From contig BSBM01000994.1 in assembly GCA_027924585.1 (NCBI GenBank), positions 14,159,001 through 14,223,000 on the forward strand: DNA of 64,000 nt. Reading direction: 5' to 3'. Positions 34,236 through 47,265 of the stretch are shown here, piece by piece (within the stretch, counting starts at the first letter, position 1; each line of letters starts with the position of its first letter). The DNA comes from Larix kaempferi. Its lineage: Eukaryota; Streptophyta; Pinopsida; Pinales; Pinaceae. Under the pieces are notes generated by a model. The model ran no database searches and had not been told where the DNA came from. It saw nothing but the letters and a program-made list of their open reading frames with translations. Both the position numbers and the translations under genes were made by a program.

Positions 34236-35233
34236 TGGACGGAAATGCAGACAAAATTCCCAAGGAATAAAGAGAATTGCCTAGGAAGGAAGAAACCACC
34301 TAGGAAATAAGAAAATATCCAATTGTAATTAAAAACACATAAGCAAGTGAGAAATTTGTCAAATATTCATTAAAATTATTTTGGAAACTTCTTACATTGA
34401 TGCAACAACGCTGAGATTCTAGTCATTGATTTGTAGGCTTGGAGTAACAGCTAACATGGTGAGGAAAACAATTCTTGGGACCTCCATTGCACAAGAATAA
34501 ACAACAATGTAGTAAACCTACAATTTTGTTTTCAAAATTCCCTCTCTCACATTTTCATTAATCACTGACAGTAATTAATAACATAAAGGAGCTTCCATTA
34601 AGATTAGTAGCAGTAATTAAGAAAGAAGGAGCAATATACTGAAAACGTAATTGACATAATATTTTACCCTAGAAACCCAAATGGGAAAATCAACATTCAA
34701 TGGTTTGTAAATATTCTATTTCAGCAATGTACAGATTACAATGTGGGTTCACTACATCTCATGGCTCTCTTTGTGTCTTCTCCTCCCTCATTCCAAAAGG
34801 CCCCCAGGGAGTGGTATTACAACGATATAATGCAAAGATGGGGGCAATGGAGAATCAAGCATCCATGTATTTCCATTTCCCATTCCCTCTTTTTTTCTTC
34901 CTAATTTATTTTTCCTTTCAATTAATTAAATGCACAATTCTTTTTGGTCTTATTGTACAGTATAATTGCATTAACTTTTTTGTATCTTATAGCCATCTTA
35001 CATTGCCAAATTATGTTTAAGTATTAAGGCTTATAACCATTTTTTTTGTTCAGATATATTTTCGGATCACACCTCCCAATTGAGAGGCTTTTTGGTCTCC
35101 AAAAGATCAAGGAAACCAAACTGAATCAACATATATTCTATCGACTTGTTTAGAACATGGGCTCTAAATGTCTTTCTTGGATTGGATCTTATACTAGCAT
35201 CATGGATCTAGCAACTAGCTCTAATACTAAAAG
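34236..35233. other. Spacer, nothing recognised
   Basis: No gene or repeat identified. The 106-codon open frame at 34700-35020 is hydrophobic, AT-driven and not similar to anything I know. Confidence 0.4.
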
Positions 35234-36150
35234 TAAGAGGATGATCAAGCCACCTACCCACATTAAATACCAAGTACTATGTTAGCTTGAGGGCGACTTC
35301 AACTTGGATAATCACATTACTCATACATTATGCATGGATCATGGCCTTAGGGTAAGGCTCTACATGAAGACCAAGTTCGTATTCACCTAGATTTAATACG
35401 TGGTCATTAGCATATGATAAGTAAGCCACATGGCTTGATGGCCACGACCTCCAACCACGGTCGACTTTGCCTAATGAAAACATTAGTAAAGCATATTTAA
35501 AGTCAAAAGTATAAATCATGACTAAGAAAATCATGGGTAAACAATGATAAGGGGTTAATATAACATACATAAAGAGTATGGAAACTAAGTAAACATTGGT
35601 CATAATAGACCCAAGAACTCCACGAATAAAGGCCAATGCCAAATGACTTAAGGCCTAGGATAAACAAACAATCGTATAAGAAGAGGGATAATAATATAGT
35701 TATGAAAATAATTATATTACCTTGGAATTACAATGATTAGAAAAACAGTTATGTTTATTGGGATTAAAAGTGGATCTGAATATTATAAACCTCATAGACC
35801 ATTAGTGGTTACCCTTGGACAATAAACATAAGCATGTCAAATAAATGGATAATAATAGGCTTCAAAATGTTGATGGATGTTGATCTCAATGTAGTAATGT
35901 TATGTATATAATTATATGTATATGCCAAATATGCCAAGACATGAAGTTGTTCATACATTTAGAGAAAGGATTATATTTAACATAACTTTTATTGGTTAAA
36001 GGATTGTCTTAGTTATGTTCTCGTGGATTAAACTTCATAATCGAGAACTAACAATAATGAAAGAAAAAAAAATTATATAAGGAATTTTGGTGATATTACA
36101 TTATGAGAAAGATGTTGTAGCATAAATGAGTATGCTGACATCATCATATA

Positions 36151-36839
36151 TGTAGCGACCCCATGACTTTCAACGCCATTGGCAATGACAGGGAAGAGGG
36201 CATGCCATGAAGACATGGATAAGGGTGTATGGAGAGTCCATATGGTTTGGTATCCTTAGTGTCCAACTCATGGGTGTTAGGCCATGAGATGGTCAGGATG
36301 GTGTACTAGCACATAAGGTAGGAGGAAAAAGCATGTCAAGTCAAGTAGGATGATACAATAAGTGAGGAACTGCTTAGCAAGCTCGATGGAGGACGACACG
36401 ATCGGAAATGTGATGGGTAGTGTGTAAACCAGGCAAGGATAATAGTGTTGATGGATGCAAAGAAGGAATGTTGTCAAATGGAGTCAAGAGAGGACCTTCA
36501 GGCATGATCGGGGATTGGTCCAAATGTGAGATAACATCATCATACATTGGGAAGTTGGTCATTTAAGTTTTGTTGGCTTAGGGGAGGAAATTTCATAGCA
36601 TTTCTAATGTTGGGTGGCGAAGGTGCAACATTGCCTATGGTAAAACACGCACTTTACATTTTACAAAACACTAATGTGCCTAGCTTGGGTTCAATTAGGA
36701 GGTTTTGGTGAGGTGTAGTCCGAGTGATACTTACGGTTAATGGTCATTCCCAACTATAAATTTCACAATAGTGCTACGCAATCACTAGGATTTTGGATTG
36801 TATGGGATGATCAAGAGGAAAAATAATTCTTCCGATGAC
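36151..36839 (+). repeat. LTR-like subunit in copy A
   Basis: Starts TGTAGCGACCCC and ends ATGACA. It is followed two bases later by TGGTATCAAATCC, which resembles a Met-type PBS. The parallel subunit in copy B (from about 44299) has the same start and the same TGGTATCAAATCC. TG...CA ends plus a PBS-like site suggest that the block derives from an LTR retroelement whose LTR became tandemly repeated. No coding relic supports it, so this is tentative. Confidence 0.4.
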
Positions 36840-36867
36840 ATATGGTATCAAATCCACATTCGATTAT

Positions 36868-37984
36868 GGGTGAAATCACAAACCTGGGAAACACTTCTGT
36901 GACAAACAGAGTGAAAAAAACAGAGTGCGGGCAGATGATCACGTGAAAAAAAGTCAACCTCAAACTCTAGGCTGAGAGTTTAAAAAACTCTAGGCCGAGA
37001 GTTTTGAGATTTAAAACTCTTTCCCGAGAGTTTAAAAAAACTTTAGGCCGAGAGTTTGAACCAATCGCCGCGCTGTATTTTAAAAAAAAATCTTGGATGA
37101 GAGTTTGAACTAAACTCTCAGTTGAGAGTTTGGAAGATATTTTTTTCGACCGAGAGTTTATGGTCAACAAAACCTGTGAAAATATCAGGCATCTTTCTGG
37201 AACCTGCAACTTCAGCAAGCCCAAACACCTTCAAATTTTAAGTATTATTTGTTGGACTTGGTATCAATGGATTCATCTCTGAATCTAGTTTCCAATGATA
37301 TAATAATTGTTTCATTTCAATTTGAATTACTATTTATTAATAATTTTTTGCTAAACCTTATCCCTTAAGAATTTTATTACTTTGAAAATCACCCGAAATG
37401 AAAATTCAATATCCTAACGAAGACAACACCAAAAAATTTGAAATTTGACAAAGATCATAATTGGCTCATTCTCTTCAAAAGGTTACTTTTAGTTTGTCCA
37501 ATAAGAGTCACATTTGAAAGAAAATGTGAAGACAAAAACATGTGTCGATAATGCACCATTTTCTGAACATATGTTGTTTCGATAAATAATAAAAAATAGT
37601 TCCCAAAACTTAAGAATCTCAAAATATACTCCAGGATCCAGTGTAGTGTGTCTAGATTATGAGCCTACAATTTTTTTCCTAAAATGAATAACCATCTATC
37701 AAAAAATCGTCGTCAACATAGGTCACTCATTATCCATACCGAAAATTTTCAAGTATATGCCGTATGTTGACAACAAATTTGTCCCATGATATGTCCATCA
37801 AAAAATTTAAAAAAGATATGAGTAGAAAGCTAACTCAATTCTCTAAAACCTTTGAGTTTACTTCAAGTTGAAATTCGTAAGGGAGATGTCGGTTTGAAGA
37901 GTTCGAAGTTGAAAAACATAAAATTTAGCAGTTTTATTTGTCAAAAACAAGCCAAAATTGTTTCCCAACTTCATGTTTTCACCC
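36868..37984. mobile_element. 1.1-kb non-autonomous TIR DNA transposon, TSD TTAT
   Basis: Left terminus GGGTGAAATCACAAACCTGG, right terminus reading inward GGGTGAAAACATGAAGTTGG: imperfect inverted repeats of about 27 bp, extended by GAAACA on both sides. TTAT flanks both ends (36864-36867 and 37985-37988). The homologous site in copy B (near 45004) reads CGATTATGGCATATG without an insert, so the element's ends are confirmed by an empty site. There is no transposase frame. The superfamily is unclear from ends and TSD alone. Confidence 0.85.
36963..37165. repeat. Subterminal CGAGAGTTT motif cluster in the TIR element
   Basis: The motif (C/T)(C/T/A)GAGAGTTT occurs seven times in about 200 bp (near 36971, 36993, 37023, 37051, 37095, 37122, 37149), often as GGCCGAGAGTTT. 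Clusters of short subterminal direct repeats are typical transposase-binding arrays in DNA transposons; here that role is inferred from position. Confidence 0.75.
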
Positions 37985-40859
37985 TTATGGCATATGCAAA
38001 AGTGTCTCTTCACCACCAATGCCCTTTTCATTGGATGTGTCGATGGAGCCATGTTGATGAGGACATCAACATATTTAAGTGGAAAATATTGTAATGAATC
38101 TACATTGAGTGCCATTAGAAATGATGTGACGGAGAGTGCACAGGGAAAACATGATGTGACGAAGAGTGCATGACAAGTCCATATGGTTTTAGTAGCCTTG
38201 GTGGTCGACTCATGGGTGATAGGACATGAGACCATAAGGATGGTGTACTAGCACATAGGTTATTTGGACCAAGGACGTTGACTGGAGCATGACGAAACAA
38301 CCGACAAGGTGCTACTTAGCAGACTCGGCAGAGGATTGCGTGATTGGAAATGTGATGGGAAGTGTGTCAACCATGCAAAGGATAATAGCATTGATGGATG
38401 CAACAAGGGTATGTGGTCAGGTGGACTTGAGAGAGGACCTTAGGGAACCATCATGGATAGGTCTATATGGGCGATAAAATCATCCAACATTGGGAATTCA
38501 ATCATTCAAGTGTTGTTGGCTTAGGGGAGAAAATGACATAACATTGTCTATGGTTTGGTGGTGATGGTGCAACATCACCTATGGTATTTAACGACCACTT
38601 CACATTCCAAAAAACTCTAAGGTACCTAGTTTTGGTTCAGTTAGGGTATTTCGATGAGGTGTACTTCAAGGGATACTTGGGGTTGATCATCATGCTCAAC
38701 TAGCAAGTTCACGTTAATTCCATGTGACAACTAGGCTTTTGGATGGCATGGGATACTCAAGAGGAAAAATAAGTTTATTCCTATGATATTATGAGAGCCA
38801 TGTCTGATTATGGGATATGTGGAAGTGTCTCTGCACCACCAATGCCCCTTGCATTGGATGTGCCCATGGAACTACATTGACAAGTACATTAACATATTTA
38901 AGTGGGGCAGATCACAATGACCCTATGTTGAGCACCATTGGAAATGATGTGATGGAGGAAACGCCGGGAAGCCATGAATAAGGGTGCACAAGGGTCTATA
39001 TGGTTTTGGTAGCCTTAGTAGATAGCTTATGCATGATAGGCTATGAGAAAGTTATGATGGTGCACTAGTGAATAGGCTAGGAGGACCAAGGACGCCAAGT
39101 CAAGTAGGACAAGAAAACTAGTGAGGTGCTGCTTAGTAGGCTTGGTAGAGGATTGAGCAGTTTGTCAACCATCCAAGGACAATAACATTGATCGATACAA
39201 CGAAATTATGTGGCAAGGTGGAGCGGAGAGAGGACCTCTAGAAGCCATTAGGGATTGTTCTAGATCGCTTATAACATCTTCATATGATGGGAAGTTCGTC
39301 ATTCAAAAGTTTTTAGCTTGGTGGAAACGATGGCATAACATTGTCTAAGGCTGGGTGGCAATGGTGCAACACTGCCCAAAGTGAAGCGAGCACTTGACAT
39401 TCTGCAAAACTCTAAGGTTCATGGCTTGGGTTTAGTCAGGAGGTTTTTGTGAGGCGTAGGCCGAGTTATACTTGCGGTTGATGGTCAAGCCGAACTAGCA
39501 AGTTCACGTCGGTGTCGCGTGGTGACCACGATTTTAGATGATATTGCATGCTCAAGAGGAAAAATAAGTCAAGTCTTGTGACAATATATATCTTAGTATA
39601 AAAAGTATATATAATACTTATAACAAATAACAATAATACTATATATTAGCTAAATATTTACTCAAACAAAATTAAAATATCATTATATGTATTTTTTTAA
39701 ATATGGAAGAGAATGATATCTTACATGTCCCACACAAATATTAACAAACAAATATGTGACTTCAAGGGAAATAACACATCTTCTTAACCATTAAACCTAT
39801 TTAAGTTATACTAAAATATATTTATATAGAAATAAATTAATATATATACTACCAAATCTATCATATTGAAAAATAAAAGTAAACAGAAAAAAATAAACAT
39901 ATATAAAAATAGTTTAAATATAATTAGGCTTGAAGTAATCAAACCACATCAACTTTACATTCATGTTAAATAATCCATTCATCTTAAATAATAATAAAAG
40001 TTATATAGTTTAAGGATTTTATTAGCCACGAGTTTACATGGATTATGAGCTTATGATGAAAGAGAAAACAAATTCAACTTCCAAAGAAACGTAACTATGT
40101 ATGTGTGAGCATCGAGGGATTTTTCTAAGGGATCGAATATTTTACGTTACCATAAAAAGAGTAATGGCATTAATGTATTCTCGCTCGCTACGTGTAATAT
40201 ATAGAAAATAGTAGTTTAAAAATTGTATGTTTTGTTTAATTTTTTTAAACTTTAAAAGCTTTTCATCTTAGAAATTCGTTGGAAATCAAGAAAAGATAAA
40301 CAACAATCAAGAAAATAAAAACAAAGGGAAAATCTTTTGTTAGCTTTAAAGAAAAACAAGAAAACTAATAATAGAGGGGGAGATTCGATCTTATCAGGAG
40401 GAAGAAACTAACAAAAAAACTCAATAGCTTGGGAAAGAGGCAAGTAATTCAAGAAGGTAATTGCGTGGAGAGACATTTTATGTTAATTGGAAATCCTAGC
40501 AGGAGGCTAAACTAAGGATATTAACATTTGAGTTATGACAATAAGTTATTGTCAAGGTTTATCCTTATTTCTTGGCCTTGGTGGATTCTTTCCCAGCTTG
40601 GTGGTGGTCTCTTGAAGGAAGGAATATAGACTGGACATAGATCCAGTAGGTTGGGTGGAACGTTGCAGTCAACCCTTCAGTCTCTTGTTCAATCGCACAA
40701 GCCTATTAAATATAGATAAGTATTCTACTTCTGATTTTATTTTATGGTTCAATGATTTCAATTGTTCTCATGTACTCTGCAATTTAAAAGGCATGCTTGT
40801 CCTAAATATATGTAGATTTGATTATTCTCATTCAAAGCCAGTAATCATTCCTTTTATCT

Positions 40860-41018
40860 TGGATCTCTAATTCTAATAAATCTATAAGTCGTTTATAATT
40901 ACTGTTCATGGTTAAGTTAACACTCTTATGTTTTCCTTTGGATCTCTAATTCTAACAAATCTATAGGTTGTTTATAATTATTGTTCATGGTTAAGCTAAC
41001 ACTGCTATGTTTTCCTTT
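40860..41018. repeat. 79-bp direct tandem duplication
   Basis: GGATCTCTAATTCTAA starts at 40861 and 40940; each unit ends TATGTTTTCCTTT. A few substitutions (for example AAGTCGTT against AGGTTGTT). Confidence 0.92.
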
Positions 41019-41307
41019 ATTATTTACATGGTACAAGCAAAATTATGATAGTTATTAGATTTAGATTTCTTTATGTAAACTGTTATAAAACTCGACTATG
41101 CAAGGATTTCATCTATGCTAATATATGATTTCGATCTTACTATTGCTAATCTATCTCAGAATATAATTATAATCTATTCATGATTAATTATAATATATCT
41201 TGGGCTTGATAGCAAAAAATCTCAAACTAAACCTGTGGAGAGGATTCAAAGATGAATCCAGGGCCAAAACCTTAACTAAACCTTGCTTTAATATTATAGT
41301 ATATTAT

Positions 41308-41462
41308 AATTATTAAGAAAATCCAATACACAAAACGATTGTAAAAATCATTACATATCATATTAAAGCGATATAAACCAATACAATTATTAAGAAAATC
41401 CAATACACAAAACGATTGTAAAAATCATTACATATCATATTAAAGCGTTATAAACCAGTACA
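41308..41462. repeat. 77-bp direct tandem duplication
   Basis: AATTATTAAGAAAATCC starts at 41308 and 41385, each followed by AATACACAAAACGATTG and ending at TATAAACCA-TACAA. Nearly identical, so recent. Confidence 0.93.
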
Positions 41463-43917
41463 AATTAACACACTAGAGTAGGAAAAGAAAACAAGCTTCC
41501 AAAAAAAGCTTTAACCATATCACATTAATTCTTTCATAAGATTCCAATCGAATTAAGGAAGTCGATTACGCTCAATTGGATCACTAAAGGAAGGTTCTAG
41601 GATCGATTCTATACAAAGGCTAGGAGGGTCGATCCCATAGGGGTGAGCCATACATCAAGTATCATAGTCAAGATAAGTTGATCATTATTATTTAATTGAT
41701 TTTATTGCCTCAGGACCCAATAGTAATATTTTAAATACCGGCTGCTAAGATAGAAATAATATGGAGAATTTCTATTAAACTTCCACACACCAAAATAACT
41801 CATCAAGGTATTAAAAATATACACTCGTATAGCGCAACAAAGGTAAATGAAATTAACTTGTAATCCAAGAAAACAAAATATAAAAGATTGAAGAACCATA
41901 TGGTTTTCATCTTGGCTCGTTGGCCAGCACAAAAACAGGAGATCGATCCTCAGGGCGTCCACATTAAGCCTGTTAAGATGCATAATTTCCCTCTAAGTGA
42001 GGCACTCACGACCTTGTATAAAGATGCCATTAAATACAGTAACAACGTAAAATTAATTAGCACACATCCTGGAGTCGAATACAATAATATAAATTACCCA
42101 TGAAAGCAATTACTGAGTAATTAAACACTAACATAGAGATTGCAACTAATCTACATTCAATTCCCATCATAAGTCGACATAGATAGACCCTGCGCTCTGT
42201 ATACGACTTAGGGTGAATATATTGTTAAATAAAAATAAAAGAATCTCAGTCATACAGACTTAACAAAAGGTCCTTTCCCTTAAATTTATATTGAACGTAG
42301 ATGAAACCAAGATAAACACATTGAGAACATATTTCAGCCAAAATTTCCAATATTATATATTTAATCTCTCATACAAGGCATAAGTTCTACATTAAACAAA
42401 TCGACCCAATCTCGATACGCAAAGATATACTCTATCTTAAAGGAACCCAAAACGATATGTTTCACAGACTTATCCATAGTCAACGCTCTTAACAAAATGG
42501 ACACGGTATTATGTGGGTATTATACAGGATTGCATAAATAACCATCCTATTCACCTGTAGATTGGACATAGAGACCTAATAATCGACCATGAAATGGCAA
42601 CCCTGACTAAAGGAGTGATATCCATAACAACCATGTGCTTGCCGGTGGTTTCATAGTGGATGAGCTAGCTCCCGGAGGCCATAGCCACGTCCAAGTTCAT
42701 GTTAACCTATAACAATGAACAGTTGAAAACAAAACAAACTATTATTATTTGTGTAAATAATATGTAAGAAACTAAACCAATCAAGAATAATGTAACTATA
42801 ACTAATTTCTTACCTGTAGAAAAAGGATGGGTGTGTTGGAGTAGACTGGAAGGCCAAACCCTCGTATATTACAGCCATTAAAAACTGTAATGAACTCCTA
42901 TTTCTTAAATGTAACCAGCAGTCAAGATTCAGGGCCAAATATGAGCTCATTGCAGAGTTCAAATGGGTTGATTATACCCTAAAACCCGAGGGTCGAGTGG
43001 AGAGAGAACGCCTAGGGCAAGACTAGAGCCTCACGACCCAAACTCAGTGTGCAAATGAGGAAGAATGGTCTCGAAGGCTAGGTTTTGTCAAAGAATGTAC
43101 AATGAATAATTAATTATCATACCATTCGTATGCACAGGTGGAAGTAGGAGGATGAGCAATCCACCTACCCACATTAAATACCAAGTACTATGCTAGCTTG
43201 AGGGCGACTTCAACTTGGATAATCACATTACTCATATATTATGCATGGATCCTGGCCTTAGGATAAGGCTCTACATGAACACCAATTTTGTGTTCACCTG
43301 CGTTTAATTTTAACGTAGTCATTAGCATATGAAAAGAAAGTCACATGGCCTGATGGCCACGACATCCAACCAAGGTCGACTTTTCCTAATGAAAACATTA
43401 GTAAAGCACATTTAGAGTCAAAACTATAAGTCATGATGAAGCCAATCATGGGTAAACAATGATAAGAGGTTAATATAACATACATAAAGAGTATGGAAAC
43501 TAAGTAAACATTGGTCATAATAGACCCAAGAACTCCACGAATAAAGGCCAATGCCAAATGACATAAGGCCTAGGCTAAACAAACAATAGTATAAGAAGAG
43601 GGATAGTAATATAGTTATGGAAATATAATAATATTACCTTGGAATTACAACGATTAAAAAAACAGTTATATTCATTGGGATTAAAAGAGGTTGATCTGAA
43701 TATTATAAACCTCATAGACCATTAGTGGTTACCCTTGGACAATAAACATAAGCCTTTCAAATGAAAGGATAATAATAGGCTTCAATATGTTGATGGATTT
43801 TGCGATCAGTGTAGTAATATTATGTATATAATTATATGTAGATGCCAATATATGTCAAGACATGATGTTGTTCATACATTTAGAGCAAGGATTATATTTA
43901 ACGTAATTGTTATTGGT

Positions 43918-44128
43918 GCTTGTGGGGGGCAGCTCAAGTGGTTAAGATGTGAAGTTGTAAATGGAAGGTCACGTGTTCAAATCCCCCCAATTTTACTCGT
44001 GCGCATGGTTCGAGCGTTGTGATTGCACCTAGGGGTATAGTGGTAGCGAGATTGGAACCGTGGACCCCATGTCACTACCAGCCTAACTCTAGTTGCCGAT
44101 TACCTAGCTACAAAAAAAAAAAAAAAAC
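43918..44128 (+). mobile_element. tRNA-derived SINE with 14-bp TSD
   Basis: Flanked by TAATTGTTATTGGT at 43904-43917 and 44130-44143, and ending in 16 A residues at 44112-44127. The tRNA-like head has an A-box-like GCAGCTCAAGTGG at 43929 and a B-box-like GTGTTCAAATCC at 43973, 44 bp apart, suiting a pol III internal promoter. Copy A at 35983-35996 shows the uninterrupted site TAACTTTTATTGGT. Insertion therefore followed the split of the two blocks. Length about 211 bp, non-coding. Confidence 0.9.
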
Positions 44129-46795
44129 ATAATTGTTATTGGTTAAAGGATTGTCTTAGTTATGTTCTCGTGGATTAAACTTCATAATCGAGAACTAACG
44201 ATAATGAAACAAACAAAAAATTATATAAGGAATTTTGGTGGCATTACATTATGATAGAGATGTTGTAGCATAAATGAGTATGCTCACATCATCATATATG
44301 TAGCGACCCTATGTTCAATGCCATTGTCAATGACATGATAGAGGGAATGCCATGAAGGCATGGCTAATGGTGTATTGTGAGTCCATATGGTTTGGTATCC
44401 TTGTTGTTCAAGTCATGGGTGAGAGGCCATGAGATGGTGAGGATGGTGTACTAGCACATAGGGTAGGAGGAAAAAGGATTTCGAGTAAAGTAGGATGATA
44501 CAATAAGTGAGGAACTGCTTAGTATGATCGAAGGAGGATGGCACGATTGTCAATGTGATGGGTAGTGTGTAAACTAGGCAAGGATAATAGTGTTGATGGA
44601 TGCAACAAAGGCATGTTGTTAGGTGGAGCTAAGAGAGGACCTTCGGGCACCATCGGGGATTGGTCCAAATGGGAGAATCTAACATCATCATACATTGCGT
44701 AGTTGCTTGTTCAAGTGTTGTTGGCTCAGGGGAGGAAATTACGTAGCATTGTCTAAGGTTGGGTGGTGAAGGTGCAGCATTTCCTATGGTGAAACACACA
44801 CTTTACATTTTGAAAGACACTAAGGTACCTAGCTTGGGTTTAGTTAGGAGGTTTTTTCTGGGTGATACTTATGGTTAATGGTCATTCCCAACTAGCAAGT
44901 TCATGTTAGTTCCATGCAATGATTGGGATTTTGGATTGTATGGGATGCTCAAGAGGAAAAACAAGTCTAGTCTTGTGACATGTGGTATCAAATCCACGTT
45001 CGATTATGGCATATGAGAAAGTATCACTTCACCACCAATGCCCCTTTCATTGGATGTGTCGATGGAGCCACGTTGATGAGGACATCAACATATTTAAGTG
45101 GAAGATATTGTAATGACTCTACATTGAGTTCCAGTAGAAATGATGTGATGGAGGGTGCACCGGGAAAACGTGACTAAGGGTGCACGAAAAGTCCATATGG
45201 TTTTAGTATCCTTGGTGGTCAGCTCATGGGTGATAGGCCATGAGAATGTCACGATGGTGTACTACCATGTAGGCTAAGAGGACCAAGGACGTTGAGTCGA
45301 ATATGACGAAACAACCGACGAGGCGCTACTTAGTAGGTCTGGTAGAGGATTGGGCAATTGGAAATGTGATGGGAAGTGTGTCAACCATGCAAAGGACAAT
45401 CACATTGATGGATGCATCAAGGGTATGTGGTTAGGTGGACCTGAAAGAGGAAAGAGGACCTTCGAGCACCATCATGGATAGGTCTAGATGGGTGATAAAA
45501 TCATCAAACATTGGAAATTCAGTGATTCAAGTGTTGTTGGGTTAGGGGAGGAAATGACATAACACTATCTATGGTTGGGTGGTGATAGTGCAACATCACC
45601 TATGGTATAACGAGGTCTTCACATTCCACAAAACTCTAAGATACCTAGCTTTGGTTCAATTAGCATATTTCGATGAGGCGTAGTTCAAGTGATAGTTGGG
45701 GTTCATCATCATGCTCAACTATCAAGTTAATGTCGGTGCCACATGACAGCTAGTATTTTTTATGGCATGGGATGCTCAATAGAAAAAAGAAGTTTATTCC
45801 TATGATATTAGGAGAACCATGTCCGATTATGGGATACGTGGAAGTGTCTCTCCCCCTTGCATTGGATGTGCCATGGAACCACATTGACAAGGGCATCAAC
45901 ATATTAAAGTTTGCGAGAACATAATGACCCTATGTTGAGCACCATTGGAAATGATGTGATCGAGGGAATGCCACAAACACATGACTAAGGGTCCACAACT
46001 TGTCTATATGGTTTTGGTAGCCTTAGTAGCTAGCGTATGTATGATAGGCTATGAAACACTTAGGACAATACACTAGTGCATAGGCTAGGACAACCAATGA
46101 TGCCAAGTCAAGCACGACAAGACAACTAGTGAAGTGATGCTTAGTAGGCTCAGCAGAGGATTGGGAAGTGTGTCAACCATCCAAGGACAATAACATTGAT
46201 CAATACAACGATGTTTTGTGGTGAGGTGGAGCAGAGAGAGAGCCTCGAGGAACCATTAGGGATTGTTCCAGATCGTTGTTAACATCTTCATATGTTGGGA
46301 AGTTCATCATTTAAGTGTTGTTGGCTTGGGGGAAGTAATGGCATAGCTTTGTCTAAGGCTGGGTGGCGATGGTGCAACATTGCCTAAAGTGAAACAAGCA
46401 CTTGACATTGTGCAAAACTCTAAGATTCATGGCTTGGGTTTAGTCATGAGTTTTTGGTGAGGCATAGGCCGAGTGATACTTGCGGTTGATTATCATGCCC
46501 AACTAGCAAGTTCACCTTAGTGCCGTGTGGCGACCAAGATTTTAGATTATATAGGATGCTCAAGAGGAAAAACAAGTCTAATCTCGTGACAATATATATG
46601 TTAGTATAAAATATATATATATAATGCTTATAAAAAATAATAATAATACTATATATTAGCTAAATATTTACTCAAACAAAATTAAAATATCATTATATGT
46701 ATTTTTTTAATAGAAGAGGATGGTATCTTGTTTTTCGTACAGAAATATTAATAAACAACTATAATGTGACTTCCAAGAATATAACATAGCTTCTT

Positions 46796-46955
46796 AACCA
46801 TTAAACCTATTTAAGTTATACTAAAATATCTTTAAATAGAAAAAAATTAATCTATAATTATACTAAAAAATCTAACCATTAAACCTATTTAAGTTATACT
46901 AAAATATCTTTATATTGAAAAAAATTAATATATATATATATACTAAAAAATCTAT
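46796..46955. repeat. ~78-bp tandem duplication specific to copy B
   Basis: AACCATTAAACCTATTTAAG starts at 46796 and 46874, followed in both by TTATACTAAAATATCTTTA. Copy A has the unit once (near 39786). Confidence 0.88.
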
Positions 46956-47265
46956 GATATACAAAAATAAAAGTAAAAAAACATAAACATAGATAAATAT
47001 AGTTTAAATATAATTAAGCTTGAAGTAATCAAATTACATAGTTTAAGGATTTTATTGGTCACCTCAAACAATAACAATAAAGAATAATAGTAAAGTTTTC
47101 ATGAATGATGAGCTTATAGATTATGATGAAAGAGACAACAAATTCAACTTCCCCCCAAAAAACTAACATGGTCCGTGTGAGCATCTAGGTTTTTTTTGTA
47201 AGGGATCCAATATTTTACGGTACCAAAAAAAGAGTAATGGCATTCATGTATTCTCCTTGGCTACG

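Larger units (their letters stand above)
35234..40195. repeat. Duplicated block, copy A (with a TIR-element insertion)
   Basis: Aligns in order with 43145-47265, from CCACCTACCCACATTAAATA at the left to GAGTAATGGCATTAATGTAT at the right. A unique stretch of about 0.9 kb is followed by three diverged subunits of about 0.82 kb; landmark CCATATGGTTT or CTATATGGTTT recurs near 36240, 38190 and 39000. An AT-rich tail follows. Copy A is longer because it holds a 1.1-kb transposon. Either a segmental duplication (offset about 7.9 kb) or two insertions of one repeat family explains the pair. Confidence 0.85.
40196..43144. other. Unique spacer between the two blocks
   Basis: About 2.9 kb not shared by the blocks. 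AT-rich, with two short tandem duplications listed separately. No gene recognised. Confidence 0.45.
43145..47265. repeat. Duplicated block, copy B (with a SINE insertion)
   Basis: Second copy of the block described at 35234. Same order: a unique 0.9-kb head, three subunits of about 0.82 kb (landmark near 44375, 45200, 46005), then an AT-rich tail. It lacks the TIR element of copy A but carries a SINE in its head and an extra tandem duplication in its tail. Confidence 0.85.

Noticed and set aside
35328-43557. Matching hydrophobic minus-strand frames in the two blocks (35328-35642 and 43294-43557)
   Set aside because: Start at TTG, change many residues and the C terminus between copies, and lie in a non-coding repeat; no sign of selection.
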